The position numbers were made by a program, and so were the translations under genes. Shown here one piece after another: positions 25,101 to 33,277 of a DNA stretch of 64,000 nt (position 1 is its first letter; every line of letters begins with the position of its first letter). The stretch lies in assembly GCA_041941305.1 (NCBI GenBank), contig JBGTQJ010000020.1, forward strand, positions 62,001 through 126,000, given 5' to 3'. The notes under the pieces are model-generated. The model made no database searches and was not told where the DNA came from. It saw only the letters and a list, made by a program, of their open reading frames with translations. The DNA is from JANSWP01 sp041941305 (GTDB taxonomy: Bacteria > Bacteroidota > Bacteroidia > Chitinophagales > Saprospiraceae).

Positions 25101-26747
25101 AAAACAGGCTGGCCCAAATTCATTAATCAGCAAGAACAATTCATCTGGCTCCAAAACTTCAACTGTATCGATTACATTTGTGCCTATATCATCTGAAATG
25201 GTGACCGAATAAGCACCTCCAAAAAGATTAGATGCTGTGAAGGAACCTCCTTCTACATTAATAATTCCAGGACCTCCAATTGAGCCACCCGCCAGTGGTT
25301 GCCAGGAAACCGAATAAGGTGCTTGCCCACCTTCTACAGTTGTTGTAAAACTTCCATTCGATTCTCCAAAACATTCTACACTATCCTGAACAAAATTAAT
25401 ATTGAGGTTATTTGCATTAATACAAATGCCACCGTCAATACCATCGAAACCAATTTGTACATCGTTGATATTGAAAACTTCAATCACGCTTGGATCGTTG
25501 GAAAATTCTAAATCGGTACATTCCCCATCAGCTCCGATGACATTGAAGCAAACCTGGAAATAGACATCTCCATCAGGTAAACTCACTCCCGACCCATCAG
25601 TATCAAACCAGGAAAAGATCAAGGCATTTCCACCTACCGTATTGAAACTTGAAGCAACATTAAGTCCTGGCATATTGGGGTTCAAATTGGTGACTTCATC
25701 AAATTCTAATACGCTTTCATCCCAGACAATGGAAAATTGCATATTCTGAATACTGTTAAAATTACTTTCATTGGTAACGTCAATACAAATATTGATTCCA
25801 GGAGGTACCGTAAGGGTTGGCAGGGAAGCACTCATATTCACACATGAACTCATATTCATGATGAAAGATACCCCACAACTTTTCCCATCCTCAATATTGA
25901 CTTGATATAAACCAGCAACCGGAACATTGAAAACGACCGTTTCCAAATGAGAAGCATCGCCGCTGATGATCTCTCCGGTGACCATTGGGTCTAACAAATT
26001 GGTAATGGTGATATCATAATTTGTATCTACATCAAATTCAGGCAGGCCTCCTTGTATTCTAAAGGATCCTTGACAAAGAGCACCATTATTCATGGGGTTT
26101 TCGTTTGTAACCACCATTTCATTCAGGTAAACTACCGCAAAGGCTTCGTCAAAATTGAGATTGACACAAGGACCAGCCTCACTTGTTACCGGATCGATTT
26201 CATACGTTTTATTCGTGAAGTCATCAATGGTTAATGGTGCAAACCAAATCAACAATGGATCACCAGAATTGAAAAAGGCTTGCAAGTTACCATCATTGGA
26301 AAATGTGATGTCTCCGTTCGGCGCCCCTCCTTGTGTGACCCATAGCTCATTCATCGGTGCAGGATTGTTTAAAATACACCCATCTGTCAAAATCATGGAT
26401 AAATTGGGTCCTGAGATGCCAGGTTCACAAGTAAACATACCATAGGTCACCCCTCCTTGAGTTAGGATGTTTGGATCTCCAGTCAAATCCATATCCCCAT
26501 TGTGGACGATATCAATTTGATCATTAAAACAAAAGTAGAGCGTATCTAGATCTATATCGTTGCTTTGCCCTGCAAAATTGGCAAAGGAAATCGTTCCTGC
26601 AAATTGGTCAGAACAGGCAACAGATTCAGTGCTGATGCCTGGCATATCCCATTTTTGTACTCTAATGGCTTCCGGCGTCTGTGCAATCCCCCACAAAGTA
26701 GAAAAGAGGAAAATCGTAATTGGGACAATGTTTTTTATCATAATCAT
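22119..26747 (-). CDS. Giant surface adhesin with cohesin-like domain, SprB-type repeats and gliding-type C-terminal domain
   Basis: A 1542-residue protein with a signal peptide (MIMIKNIVPITIFLFSTLWG). Residues about 300-445 resemble a cohesin (ICIDVTNESNFNSIQNMQFS, VWDESVLEFDEV). Roughly residues 450-1400 are about ten SprB-like repeats of around 90 residues, each with a DxxCxG-type start, an internal YxFxW strand, and a GLxAGxYxVTVxDxxGC end. The last 95 residues are the gliding-motility-associated (type B T9SS) domain, starting VYLPNIFSPNDDGLNDKF and ending YRGDVSLIR. Such proteins are carried to the cell surface and move or anchor there. It converges with the cohesin/dockerin-bearing gene at 17832. 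Confidence 0.88.
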   Translation of the reverse strand: MIMIKNIVPITIFLFSTLWGIAQTPEAIRVQKWDMPGISTESVACSDQFAGTISFANFAGQSNDIDLDTLYFCFNDQIDIVHNGDMDLTGDPNILTQGGVTYGMFTCEPGISGPNLSMILTDGCILNNPAPMNELWVTQGGAPNGDITFSNDGNLQAFFNSGDPLLIWFAPLTIDDFTNKTYEIDPVTSEAGPCVNLNFDEAFAVVYLNEMVVTNENPMNNGALCQGSFRIQGGLPEFDVDTNYDITITNLLDPMVTGEIISGDASHLETVVFNVPVAGLYQVNIEDGKSCGVSFIMNMSSCVNMSASLPTLTVPPGINICIDVTNESNFNSIQNMQFSIVWDESVLEFDEVTNLNPNMPGLNVASSFNTVGGNALIFSWFDTDGSGVSLPDGDVYFQVCFNVIGADGECTDLEFSNDPSVIEVFNINDVQIGFDGIDGGICINANNLNINFVQDSVECFGESNGSFTTTVEGGQAPYSVSWQPLAGGSIGGPGIINVEGGSFTASNLFGGAYSVTISDDIGTNVIDTVEVLEPDELFLLINEFGPACFGELGHLEVVVTQGGTIVSDLSNYTINWTSGDMTDTTSQIPAGPYAVTVTDPTGCSESDLALLPQPSEITISFTYDTATCSGITDGGIDLSQVLGGTPDINGDYTIFWETIAGGITFTNNMSNVSGLEGGDYPLLITDSNGCELSEILTVPVFKEIMLNTITHQDVLCFGTDSGEIELVGTTSGSPPSLPYNFIWQGSPPPPPAIDDATSTLLSGLDAGTYAVTMQDADGCEIDTSFVINEPPEVGVDSIGSQDATCAPGSDGTIQVSGTGGIGNDIPGNYTYTWNTMPAQVGATATGLDAGIYTVTVSDANNCTAEASFSIFAPIPPTIDALENDTISCFNGLDGSLSVFASPGNAPIFNYDWTPANNGQTIFGLAAGEYIVTVIDNNGCIAVDTAYVIQPDELVVDSIVTETPDCPGQGGGSIALFVSGGTGPYYYEWSPVGFMGVGVAVIGGGVVTAGDYTTLIEDANGCPPLIVQTTLEDPPRIEVNFGAFQDISCPENAIGVTCDGGVTASAFYSDGTQGNFDFIWGSGEVDNDVPFSQAGMLCVGINSLSITDGACPFDTTVIIGAPDDLLVVVDPEDASCQGAMDGSAIASPQGGTGPYTILWETTTGPIINGLEAGQYGLTIEDDNGCSILHTVEINEPDAIIIEINQTQTQDVLCPDGMSGQIGVFAQGGNIPTLGGETYVWGNNVAPNGATIAENLPSGTYTVTVIDAKGCTAELSHILNEPPPINFDVAVLSNIGCFGEAASLTVPVVTGGNSTTYQFYVDQGIPRLIGEPAPVFAGDHTITVWDAIFGCTVDTTITIFEPLPITIELPNIVEIELGDTLTVLDPTIVSSLPIDTFLWAPPTQLSCTDCKNPRVNAVEDQLYTLTIIDVNGCSTTAEVLIEVDRNRNVYLPNIFSPNDDGLNDKFRVYTGLGVENIRSFQIYDRWGELMYEAFNLLPSVDGAGEWDGRFNGEKMKPGVFVYIIEVEFMDGTSLVYRGDVSLIR

Positions 26748-27300
26748 CTATTTATGTTCAATGAGTTTGGAAGTTCGGAGTCATCCTTTTCTTTTTGGAG
26801 CGCAAAAATAGACATTAGGGGAATGATGTTGCAGTATAGCGTATCAAGATTTTAAATATTTAGATAGATTTGATGCCAAAACTGCTGCTTTTAGTATAGA
26901 GTTTGAGAAAGTGAGTATCTGAGAGACTGTTAAATCTCATGATTTTACCCCTTAAATCTCTGGCGAACAATTACTTTTCTAGGATTTTAGTGTTTATTGA
27001 CGGTGTTGGTTGGATAAGACAAAATTACAGTTTTAGCTTGAAAAGTAAGCTTTTAACATGTCCAATGTCAATTATCATACCGTTGTCTTTCAAGTATTTA
27101 AGGTGATTTTAAAAGGCATGTTTTTTTAACGAAGAAATGCGGAGCCCATTTTATAGAGATTGAATTTAAAATACATTTCTGCAGATAATTTAATTGATAC
27201 CAATCAACTTCATTGAATAAAGAATCAAATATCAAATTGAAGTAAAATCCAATTTCACATTTTTCTCCTACCTTCGTCAGGCAAAAAATAGCCTGCACTG
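26748..27300. other. 553-base divergent intergenic region
   Basis: Upstream regions of the adhesin (reverse) and the TPR lipoprotein (forward). TACCTTCG near 27269 is a weak -7 candidate for the forward gene. No coding sequence or repeat array was seen. Confidence 0.5.
26803..26810 (-). promoter_or_regulatory. -7 promoter element of the giant adhesin gene
   Basis: Reverse-strand TATTTTTG at 26810-26803, followed by CGCTCC, matches TAnnTTTG and would give a leader of about 50 bases. No clear TTTG -33 element is present. Confidence 0.45.
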
Positions 27301-28290
27301 ATGAAACGATTCCCTTCTTTTCTATTGATAATTTGCTTGTCTTGTTGTTTATGGCAATGCAATGTGACCAAAAATATTCAAGAGGTACCTTCAACCGTTG
27401 AAACGACAGAAAAACCTGCTCCAAAACCAAAACCCGTTACCGGTTTTGGTGGTCAAAAATATTATCCACCAGAAGAATCACCAGCATCCAAACAAAAGAA
27501 AGACAGTTTGCTTGCCATTGCCCAAGCCAATTTTGACGAAAATCCAGAGGATATGGAAAATATCATTTGGCTGGGAAGAAGAACTGCCTATTTGTGGGAT
27601 TATCAGAAGGCTATCGATATTTATACAAAAGGGCTTGAAAAACATCCCAATGCTCCTGAGTTGTATCGACACAGAGGTCATCGATATATTTCCATTCGCC
27701 AATTGGATAAAGCAATTGCAGATTTTGAAAAAGCTGCCCAATTGGCCGAGGGCAGACCTATTCAAATCGAACAAGATGGATTGCCCAATGCTCAGAATAT
27801 TCCACTCTCCAATCTCCAATTCAATATTTATTATCATTGGGCACTGGCTCATTACCTGAAAGGAGAATTTCCTCGTGCAGCTGAGTTGTATGAAAAGTGC
27901 ATGGATGTATCCATAAATTCAGATCTAATTGTCGCTACAGTTGACTGGTTTTACATGACTTATCGAAGAATGGGGGAAGATTTAAAAGCCAAAAGGCTAC
28001 TGAGTTATGTAGACAAGGGCATGAAGATTATTGAAAATCAAAGCTATTTCAAGCGAATCCTAATGTACAAGGGAGATTATGCTCCCGATGATTTGCTCCA
28101 TTTCGAATCAGATGATCTAGCCTCTCAATTAGATATCGTAACACAGGGTTATGGAGTCGGCAATTGGTACCGTTACAATGGAGATCTCGAAAAAGCAAAA
28201 GAAGTTTTTGAAGAATTATTAGAAACAGATTATTGGTCTGCTTTTGGGTTTCTTGCAGCAGAAGCAGATATGAAGCGTAAATTAAAATGA
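27301..28290 (+). CDS. TPR-repeat lipoprotein or secreted protein
   Basis: A 329-residue protein. The N-terminus (MKRFPSFLLIICLSCCLWQC) is a signal sequence with several cysteines; Cys15 or Cys20 could be lipid-modified, although neither site is a perfect lipobox. Residues 70-165 contain tetratricopeptide repeats (AYLWDYQKAIDIYTKGLEKH, PELYRHRGHRYISIRQLDKA), and a further pair lies at about 180-330 (FNIYYHWALAHYLKGEFPRA, GDLEKAKEVFEELL). TPRs mediate protein contacts, so it is likely a periplasmic or outer-membrane scaffold. The partner is not evident from neighbours. A hexad array overlaps its stop codon. Confidence 0.75.
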   Translation: MKRFPSFLLIICLSCCLWQCNVTKNIQEVPSTVETTEKPAPKPKPVTGFGGQKYYPPEESPASKQKKDSLLAIAQANFDENPEDMENIIWLGRRTAYLWDYQKAIDIYTKGLEKHPNAPELYRHRGHRYISIRQLDKAIADFEKAAQLAEGRPIQIEQDGLPNAQNIPLSNLQFNIYYHWALAHYLKGEFPRAAELYEKCMDVSINSDLIVATVDWFYMTYRRMGEDLKAKRLLSYVDKGMKIIENQSYFKRILMYKGDYAPDDLLHFESDDLASQLDIVTQGYGVGNWYRYNGDLEKAKEVFEELLETDYWSAFGFLAAEADMKRKLK

Positions 28291-28349
28291 AAATAGAAAT
28301 GAAAATCATCCTATTTTCATTTTCATTTTCATTTTCATTTTCATTTACC
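28284..28349. repeat. Hexad word array over the TPR gene's stop codon
   Basis: 6-bp words AAAATG, AAAATA, GAAATG, AAAATC, then a spacer word, then TTTTCA five times (28314-28343). The halves are complementary. The TGA at 28288-28290 lies inside the first words. Confidence 0.8.
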
Positions 28350-28351
28350 CC

Positions 28352-28878
28352 TTAATCTACCCTCACACGCTTCACCTCATTTCTACCATAAAAAACAGGA
28401 AAATACATTTGTTCTGCCTTCGCGGGATTCAAAGTGAAATTTCCTGAAAATCTAGGCTCCAGGTCTATTTCAAAAGTGTAATCACCTTCCGGTAGATTTT
28501 CACAAAATATGGCTACTTTTTCTCTGAAATATTCTCGGTGAACTTCAGGATGCTGTCTGGAATTTGGTTTGGTACCATAAGAACAGCCTGCAGGTGTTCC
28601 TTATCGGCTTTTATCGTCAAATAATGTCCTGGGGTTAAATGAGTTGGATTGAACTTTTCAGAGAAGGTGTCTACCAAAGTATGAAACCACTCATCCTTCG
28701 GCTCCAGTCTGTAACTTTTTGATTCGAAAATCTCAATTACATTTTCATCACTCAATTTATAAATATAGGATAGTGGACTTTCAGTTAAATAGCCGTCAGT
28801 AGCTTTTGATTTCAACTGTTGGGAAAAAGAAAAAGAGCAGGTCAAGGAGAGTAAAGTGACAAATGCAATGATTTTCAT
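28352..28878 (-). pseudogene. Secreted protein of unknown family, broken by a frameshift
   Basis: The reverse-strand frame from 28878 gives a signal peptide (MKIIAFVTLLSLTCSFSFSQ) and about 100 more residues, then a premature stop at 28513 just after SEKK. Reading on in the next frame from the A5 run (28517-28521 on the reverse strand) gives 54 residues with no stop, VAIFCENLPEGDYTFEIDLE to NEVKRVRVD, ending at 28352. The joined product of about 175 residues reads smoothly as a beta-rich secreted domain. A one-base gain or two-base loss in the A-run would restore it. It is therefore either a fresh pseudogene or a homopolymer sequencing error. Confidence 0.7.
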
Positions 28879-28965
28879 GTGGGTAAAGTTATAGATTTCA
28901 GAACGCTTAAGTGATTTAGAAATTATAGGTTTTTTGAAATATAAAAGTGATTGATCAAGGTGTAA

Positions 28966-29037
28966 GATGACAGACCGCTTTGCTGTCAGACGAAAGATGT
29001 AGTAGTCTGACCTCTGGCAGTAAAGCGGTTTGTCATC
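28966..29037. repeat. Imperfect long inverted repeat upstream of the alpha/beta-hydrolase
   Basis: GATGACA and ACCGCTTT (28966-28981) are exactly mirrored by AAAGCGGT and TGTCATC (29022-29037), with partial pairing of CTGTCAGA further in. GTAG occurs in the loop. It resembles the REP-like pairs at 38184 and 58571. Confidence 0.6.
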
Positions 29038-29112
29038 ACAAAAGAAGATCTAAAGAAAGGACGTTGAGATAATCTGGATGCTTATTCCCAGAGAATTACA
29101 TATTTTGGCTGA

Positions 29113-29943
29113 ATGAATCCATTAATTGAAAGCAAATACACGCAAGTCGGAGATCTAAATATTCATTATTTATCAGCTGGGGCCGGAAAAGCAATTTTAT
29201 TGCTTCATGGTTGGCCCACTTCTGCCTATCTCTGGCGAAATGTTATGCCACCTCTTGCAGAAAACCATCGGGTCATTGCAATGGATCTGTCAGGTTTTGG
29301 AAAATCGGACAAACGATTGGAAGATTCTTATAGTTTTAGGTACCACAATCGGGTGATAAGTGGTTTTTTAGAAAACCTGGGCATTGATAAAATCACCTTG
29401 GGCGTACATGACTTGGGTGGTCCCTTGGGTTTGTTTTGGGCTGTTAGAAATATGGAAAGGGTGGATAAACTCATATTGTTAAATACCTTGGTTTATCCAG
29501 AGTTTTCCTGGGGCGTAAAATTATTTGGTCTGGCCACGGTTACACCACTGATTCGAGATTGGATTACAAGTCCGGCGGGAATTAAGTGGGCAATTAAGTT
29601 TGGGGTTCATCAAAAAGAGAAATTGACAGCGGAGGTTTTTCAAAATTACCAAGAACCCTTTGCAGAAAAACACTCAAGAAAAATTCTATTGAAATCTATC
29701 CAAAGATTAAGCATCAAAGGATATCGTCAAATCGCTCAAAAATTGCCGACCTTTCAGGGACCTGTTCAAATTGTGTTTGGAGAAAAGGACAGCATTTTGC
29801 CCAAAGTGAAAAACACAATGGAACGGGTCAAAAATGATTTGCCTCAGGCACAAATTGTCTCTTTACCCAATTGCGGGCATTTTATTCAAGAGGAAGAGCC
29901 TGAGCGGATTGGGGAGATATTGAAAGCTTTTCTAAATCAATAA
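29113..29943 (+). CDS. Alpha/beta-hydrolase of the haloalkane dehalogenase/epoxide hydrolase group
   Basis: A 276-residue protein. The oxyanion motif HGWPTS is at 32-37. The nucleophile elbow GVHDLGGP puts an aspartate at position 100, as in haloalkane dehalogenases and epoxide hydrolases rather than esterases. The second acid is probably D226 (FGEKDSILP) and the base H256 (NCGHFIQEEEPE). Classic haloalkane dehalogenases have tryptophan just after the nucleophile to hold the halide; here it is leucine, so dehalogenation is doubtful. Family length (about 280-300) agrees. No signal peptide, so cytosolic. Substrate unknown. Confidence 0.8.
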   Translation: MNPLIESKYTQVGDLNIHYLSAGAGKAILLLHGWPTSAYLWRNVMPPLAENHRVIAMDLSGFGKSDKRLEDSYSFRYHNRVISGFLENLGIDKITLGVHDLGGPLGLFWAVRNMERVDKLILLNTLVYPEFSWGVKLFGLATVTPLIRDWITSPAGIKWAIKFGVHQKEKLTAEVFQNYQEPFAEKHSRKILLKSIQRLSIKGYRQIAQKLPTFQGPVQIVFGEKDSILPKVKNTMERVKNDLPQAQIVSLPNCGHFIQEEEPERIGEILKAFLNQ

Positions 29944-29946
29944 ACC

Positions 29947-29967
29947 AGCACCCAGTACCCAGTACCC
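29947..29967. repeat. Three tandem heptads after the hydrolase gene
   Basis: AGCACCC, AGTACCC, AGTACCC, starting four bases after the TAA. Short, but with the same 7-bp period as the larger arrays. Confidence 0.65.
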
Positions 29968-30027
29968 AGAAATCAAATTAAATCGTAACTTTAGGTAAAG
30001 AATGCTCTATTATTTAAAATAGTTACA

Positions 30028-31302
30028 ATGAAACTCAAAACATGCCTCTACACTATTTTACTTACTTCTTTCTATTCTCTCCTTTTGGCGCAGCCCAACT
30101 TAATACGGGAAAAAGGTATAAGGTGGAATGTGGATTCTTCCAGATGGGAACCAAGTTTTCGATTTGAATATCATTACGATGACAACAACCTCAGGACGCA
30201 AAAAGATCGATATTATCAATATTTCAGGAATGGGGAAAAAACATCCGATATTACCTACTATTTCTATAATGACCTGGGCTTATTAGACAGCATTCAGAAA
30301 TACAATTATTTTGAATTTGGAGGAGCATATATACGACTAGAAACTTTTTTTACTTATGATTCTGATAATTGCCTGGTTTTAGAGGAGGAATTCAGCCATG
30401 GTGATCCGAGAAGTAGTACTCCCCCAGATTTTCAAAAAAATGAATATGCTTATTCAGATAGTTGTATCCTAAAGTCACATATCCGTGAAGGCAAAACTGG
30501 TGGTGCACCAATCGGACTAGGGCATTTTTTCGATAAATATGATTATTCCTGGAATTCGGCACACGATACCCGAGATATAGAACATTCTGAAATGGTTTAT
30601 AGGCAATTTACGAGTAAATGGCGTTTGAGGACTAACACTACTGAAAAGTATGATGAAGAAGGAAGGTTAACAGAAATATGGGTTAAAAGTCACCATGAAG
30701 ACTGGTACAATCAATTAATGCAATACTATTATGCTCCCGATAATCAATATGAAACCATTTTATACTATGAAGCTCCTATTGAAGATACCCAATTGGTAAA
30801 AGTTAGGTTAGACAGCACTTTCAGGAAGTACAATGATGCGGGTCAAATCGTTGAAGAACAATTCTTTATGTTTCATTTTAATCCGAATAATGAATCTCAG
30901 CAATTGTCTTTATCGAGAACAGACAGGTACAAATATTACTGCGACGAATTATTGAAAGAACACGAACAGGAAATTTTTTCTACCGCTTCTTCCTATAAAC
31001 ACACAATTGTTTTTTACGATTATGACAGCTCTGAAGATTGTGATGAAATCAACAATCAGCCTGAAGTTTCCATATATCCCAATCCTGCCAATAATGTCAT
31101 TCAAATCAAAAGTCCACTTTTAGGGGAGGCAGATGTTGAAATATCTGTGCTCAATTTGGCTGGACGAGAATTGAATCGATATCATACAGACAGGCGCTCC
31201 GAATTTTTTGAGATGGACATTAGCAAATTGCCTCGAGGAACTTATGTGGTTCAAGTCCAAAATAGAAATGGTAGGGGAGGAGCAAAATTGATTGTTTGGT
31301 GA
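30028..31302 (+). CDS. Secreted repeat protein with T9SS sorting domain
   Basis: A 424-residue protein with a signal peptide (MKLKTCLYTILLTSFYSLLL, cleavage after LAQ). The middle (about 30-340) is rich in Tyr, Asp and Asn, with repeated short patterns ending in a Tyr pair (YYFYNDLGLLDSIQKYNYFE, YKYYCDELLKEHEQE), like YD- or YncE-type beta repeats. Residues about 348-424 form a type A T9SS domain (VSIYPNPANNVIQIKSP to GGAKLIVW). It is the intact paralogue of the deleted copy at 1102, which shares both ends. No catalytic motif was seen. Confidence 0.8.
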   Translation: MKLKTCLYTILLTSFYSLLLAQPNLIREKGIRWNVDSSRWEPSFRFEYHYDDNNLRTQKDRYYQYFRNGEKTSDITYYFYNDLGLLDSIQKYNYFEFGGAYIRLETFFTYDSDNCLVLEEEFSHGDPRSSTPPDFQKNEYAYSDSCILKSHIREGKTGGAPIGLGHFFDKYDYSWNSAHDTRDIEHSEMVYRQFTSKWRLRTNTTEKYDEEGRLTEIWVKSHHEDWYNQLMQYYYAPDNQYETILYYEAPIEDTQLVKVRLDSTFRKYNDAGQIVEEQFFMFHFNPNNESQQLSLSRTDRYKYYCDELLKEHEQEIFSTASSYKHTIVFYDYDSSEDCDEINNQPEVSIYPNPANNVIQIKSPLLGEADVEISVLNLAGRELNRYHTDRRSEFFEMDISKLPRGTYVVQVQNRNGRGGAKLIVW

Positions 31303-31332
31303 GCAAGAATCTAATATTGAATTACATGTGAA

Positions 31333-31941
31333 TTAAAATTTCCCGGAAATCATTTTCTGTACCAAGACATCTACATCTATCCAAGGATTCAAATCTGTAA
31401 TTGGTATAGAGCGATCGTGCATTTGCTTTCTTAGCCAAATTGCATTTTTTACCGCTTTATGTAAATGTTTTTTAAGGTTTTCAAAATCGTTCTGTTTAGC
31501 TTTTTTGTATTTAGAATAATGCTTCAATAATTCTTTTTCTAAACTAGGATAAGAGGAAAAGGCTCGCGTTGATTTTACAAAATGAAGTAAAAACCATTCT
31601 TCAAAAGCGATGGATGAAAATGCAATATTGAATTTAAGAGAAAGTGCATTTTGAAATGCTGTATGTCTATTGGGATGATTGTCGTGGTCAAATACAACCC
31701 AAATTTCCTGAAAAGGAATGCCATCATCAATCGCTTCTTTAGAGCGATTCACTGCTTCTTTAACTACTTTTTCAGGACTTGAATCCTTTCCAGAATAAAT
31801 ACTGACTCTTACAGCTGACAGAGCATATTTGTAATCAGGATCTTGTATGATAGCTCTGAAATAGTTTTTCTCTGTCTCGCCTTCGCACAAAATCAAAACT
31901 CTTGGGTTGGTATATCTTCTCCTACCTATATGCCGCCTCAT
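31333..31941 (-). CDS. rloB: RloB-family Toprim-like nuclease, AbiL second component
   Basis: A 202-residue protein starting MRRHIGRRRYTNPRVLILCE. The CEGETEKNYF motif (Cys19, Glu20, Glu22, Glu24) and FDHD (Asp85, Asp87) are the acidic positions of a Toprim-like metal site, and FEEWFLLHF (113-121) is typical of RloB. RloB partners an AAA15 ATPase (RloA) in type I restriction loci and in the AbiL abortive-infection system. Its start lies 20 bases inside the end of the ATPase gene, so the two are translationally coupled. A role in anti-phage defence is inferred from the pair; no restriction genes are adjacent. Confidence 0.85.
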   Translation of the reverse strand: MRRHIGRRRYTNPRVLILCEGETEKNYFRAIIQDPDYKYALSAVRVSIYSGKDSSPEKVVKEAVNRSKEAIDDGIPFQEIWVVFDHDNHPNRHTAFQNALSLKFNIAFSSIAFEEWFLLHFVKSTRAFSSYPSLEKELLKHYSKYKKAKQNDFENLKKHLHKAVKNAIWLRKQMHDRSIPITDLNPWIDVDVLVQKMISGKF

Positions 31942-33193
31942 TCTGGAAGTTTAGTTCAAAATCCAAATTTTCAATTCCAGGCACACCGCCAAACTTTCCA
32001 TTCAAATACCATTTTTCGTATGGGTTTTCAGGACGAACATCTGCAAAATCTGAAACGGCAAATATTTCTGAAGCTCCTTGGTTGTCTTTTTGGACTATCC
32101 ATATTTGATCTCGTCTTAAGCGAGATTCTCTTTGGAGAAGGTTGGAATCATGAGTCGCAATGATTAGTTGGGCTCCTTTTGTGTTGATTTTTGGGTCATG
32201 GAACATTTGGAGGATATATTTACTAATGTACGGATGAAGGCTACGTTCAAATTCATCTATTAAAAAAGTTCTACCATCCATTAATGCTTTTAAAATAAGA
32301 GCGCCTAAGACAAAAAGCTTTTGTGTCCCCTCAGATTCTTCTTTCATTTGATGGAAAATTTTTCCGACTTTTCTTCCATCACTATTGTATAGAATATGTT
32401 GAGTATAGATCTCATATTCTGAATCATTATCAAAGGAATATTGTAGATCTCTTTTTTTGATTTTAAAATCTTCAATTCCTGTATCAAAACTCCTTAATAA
32501 GGATTTAAATTTTTCAACAAAACTGACATTATTTCCTTTTTCAATAATTTGTTTTGCAATTAAATCTGAAAATCTACTATCAATCCATTTATCTAAGAAA
32601 GGAACTGTGTAAAATTCAAATTGGAAAAAAAAGAACACCTCAGTTAATTCTTTTAAATTATTCTGTGCAGCTTTAGAAAGAAATAATTGATTGGTTGTAG
32701 TTAATTCAGCGATGACAGCTTTTTGCCCTTTTAAATAATCTCCAAACTCAAATTCTTGACCACTTCTAATAAATAATTTAGCTTCTCTACCTTGAGGAAA
32801 GAAAAATAATTTTTCTGATACGACTCTGTCTCGAAGAATAGAAACACTATAGGAAAATCGTGTATTGTTATGAACAAAAACTAATTCAAATTGGGTAGGT
32901 GTCAATGAAATATCAGGATTGAACTTAAAAGGGTCATATTCTGCTAAATCATCTTTAGGAGTATTGTTTCCAGAAGATAAAACCAGATTTCTCAAAGCCT
33001 GAAATGCCTTCATCAAATTACTTTTTCCAGAAGCATTTGCGCCATAGATTACAGCAGATTTCAATACTTTGATTCCTTTGCCAAATTCGATAATATTCTC
33101 TGAAAATTCACTTTTTGCAGTATCAGCAAGCATCGAAAAAGTCTGTTTATCTCGAAAAGATCTGAAGTTTTGGACACTGAATTCGAGTATCAT
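31922..33193 (-). CDS. rloA: AAA15/RloA-family ATPase, AbiL first component
   Basis: A 423-residue ABC/SMC-like AAA protein. Walker A is GANASGKS (51-58), the signature-like ESEGTQKLF lies at about 287-295, Walker B is TFLIDEFE (309-316), and the switch histidine is in IIATHDS (348). The insertion between Walker A and the signature is helical, as in COG1106 proteins. Together with RloB it forms a two-gene abortive-infection-type module (AbiL/RloAB). The ATPase probably senses phage or DNA structure and controls the nuclease; this is inferred from the family. The pair lies between the T9SS protein and the MIO lyase. Confidence 0.85.
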   Translation of the reverse strand: MILEFSVQNFRSFRDKQTFSMLADTAKSEFSENIIEFGKGIKVLKSAVIYGANASGKSNLMKAFQALRNLVLSSGNNTPKDDLAEYDPFKFNPDISLTPTQFELVFVHNNTRFSYSVSILRDRVVSEKLFFFPQGREAKLFIRSGQEFEFGDYLKGQKAVIAELTTTNQLFLSKAAQNNLKELTEVFFFFQFEFYTVPFLDKWIDSRFSDLIAKQIIEKGNNVSFVEKFKSLLRSFDTGIEDFKIKKRDLQYSFDNDSEYEIYTQHILYNSDGRKVGKIFHQMKEESEGTQKLFVLGALILKALMDGRTFLIDEFERSLHPYISKYILQMFHDPKINTKGAQLIIATHDSNLLQRESRLRRDQIWIVQKDNQGASEIFAVSDFADVRPENPYEKWYLNGKFGGVPGIENLDFELNFQNEAAYR

Positions 33194-33277
33194 TAAGGAT
33201 TTATTTTGAAAAATTGTGAATTTTTCTCAAAAAACGGGGTTTAAATAGGTAAAGTCAAGTTTTTTGTAGAATATTAA

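Noticed and set aside
28284..28349. CRISPR-like or microsatellite reading of the TTTTCA repeats
   Set aside because: There are no spacers, and the first half is the complement of the second, so it is a hexad hairpin rather than a CRISPR or plain slippage run.
28513..28521. Programmed -1 frameshift as explanation of the broken gene
   Set aside because: The A5-G run lacks a full A-AAA-AAG slippery heptamer in the right phase and no stimulatory structure was seen; an indel or read error is simpler.
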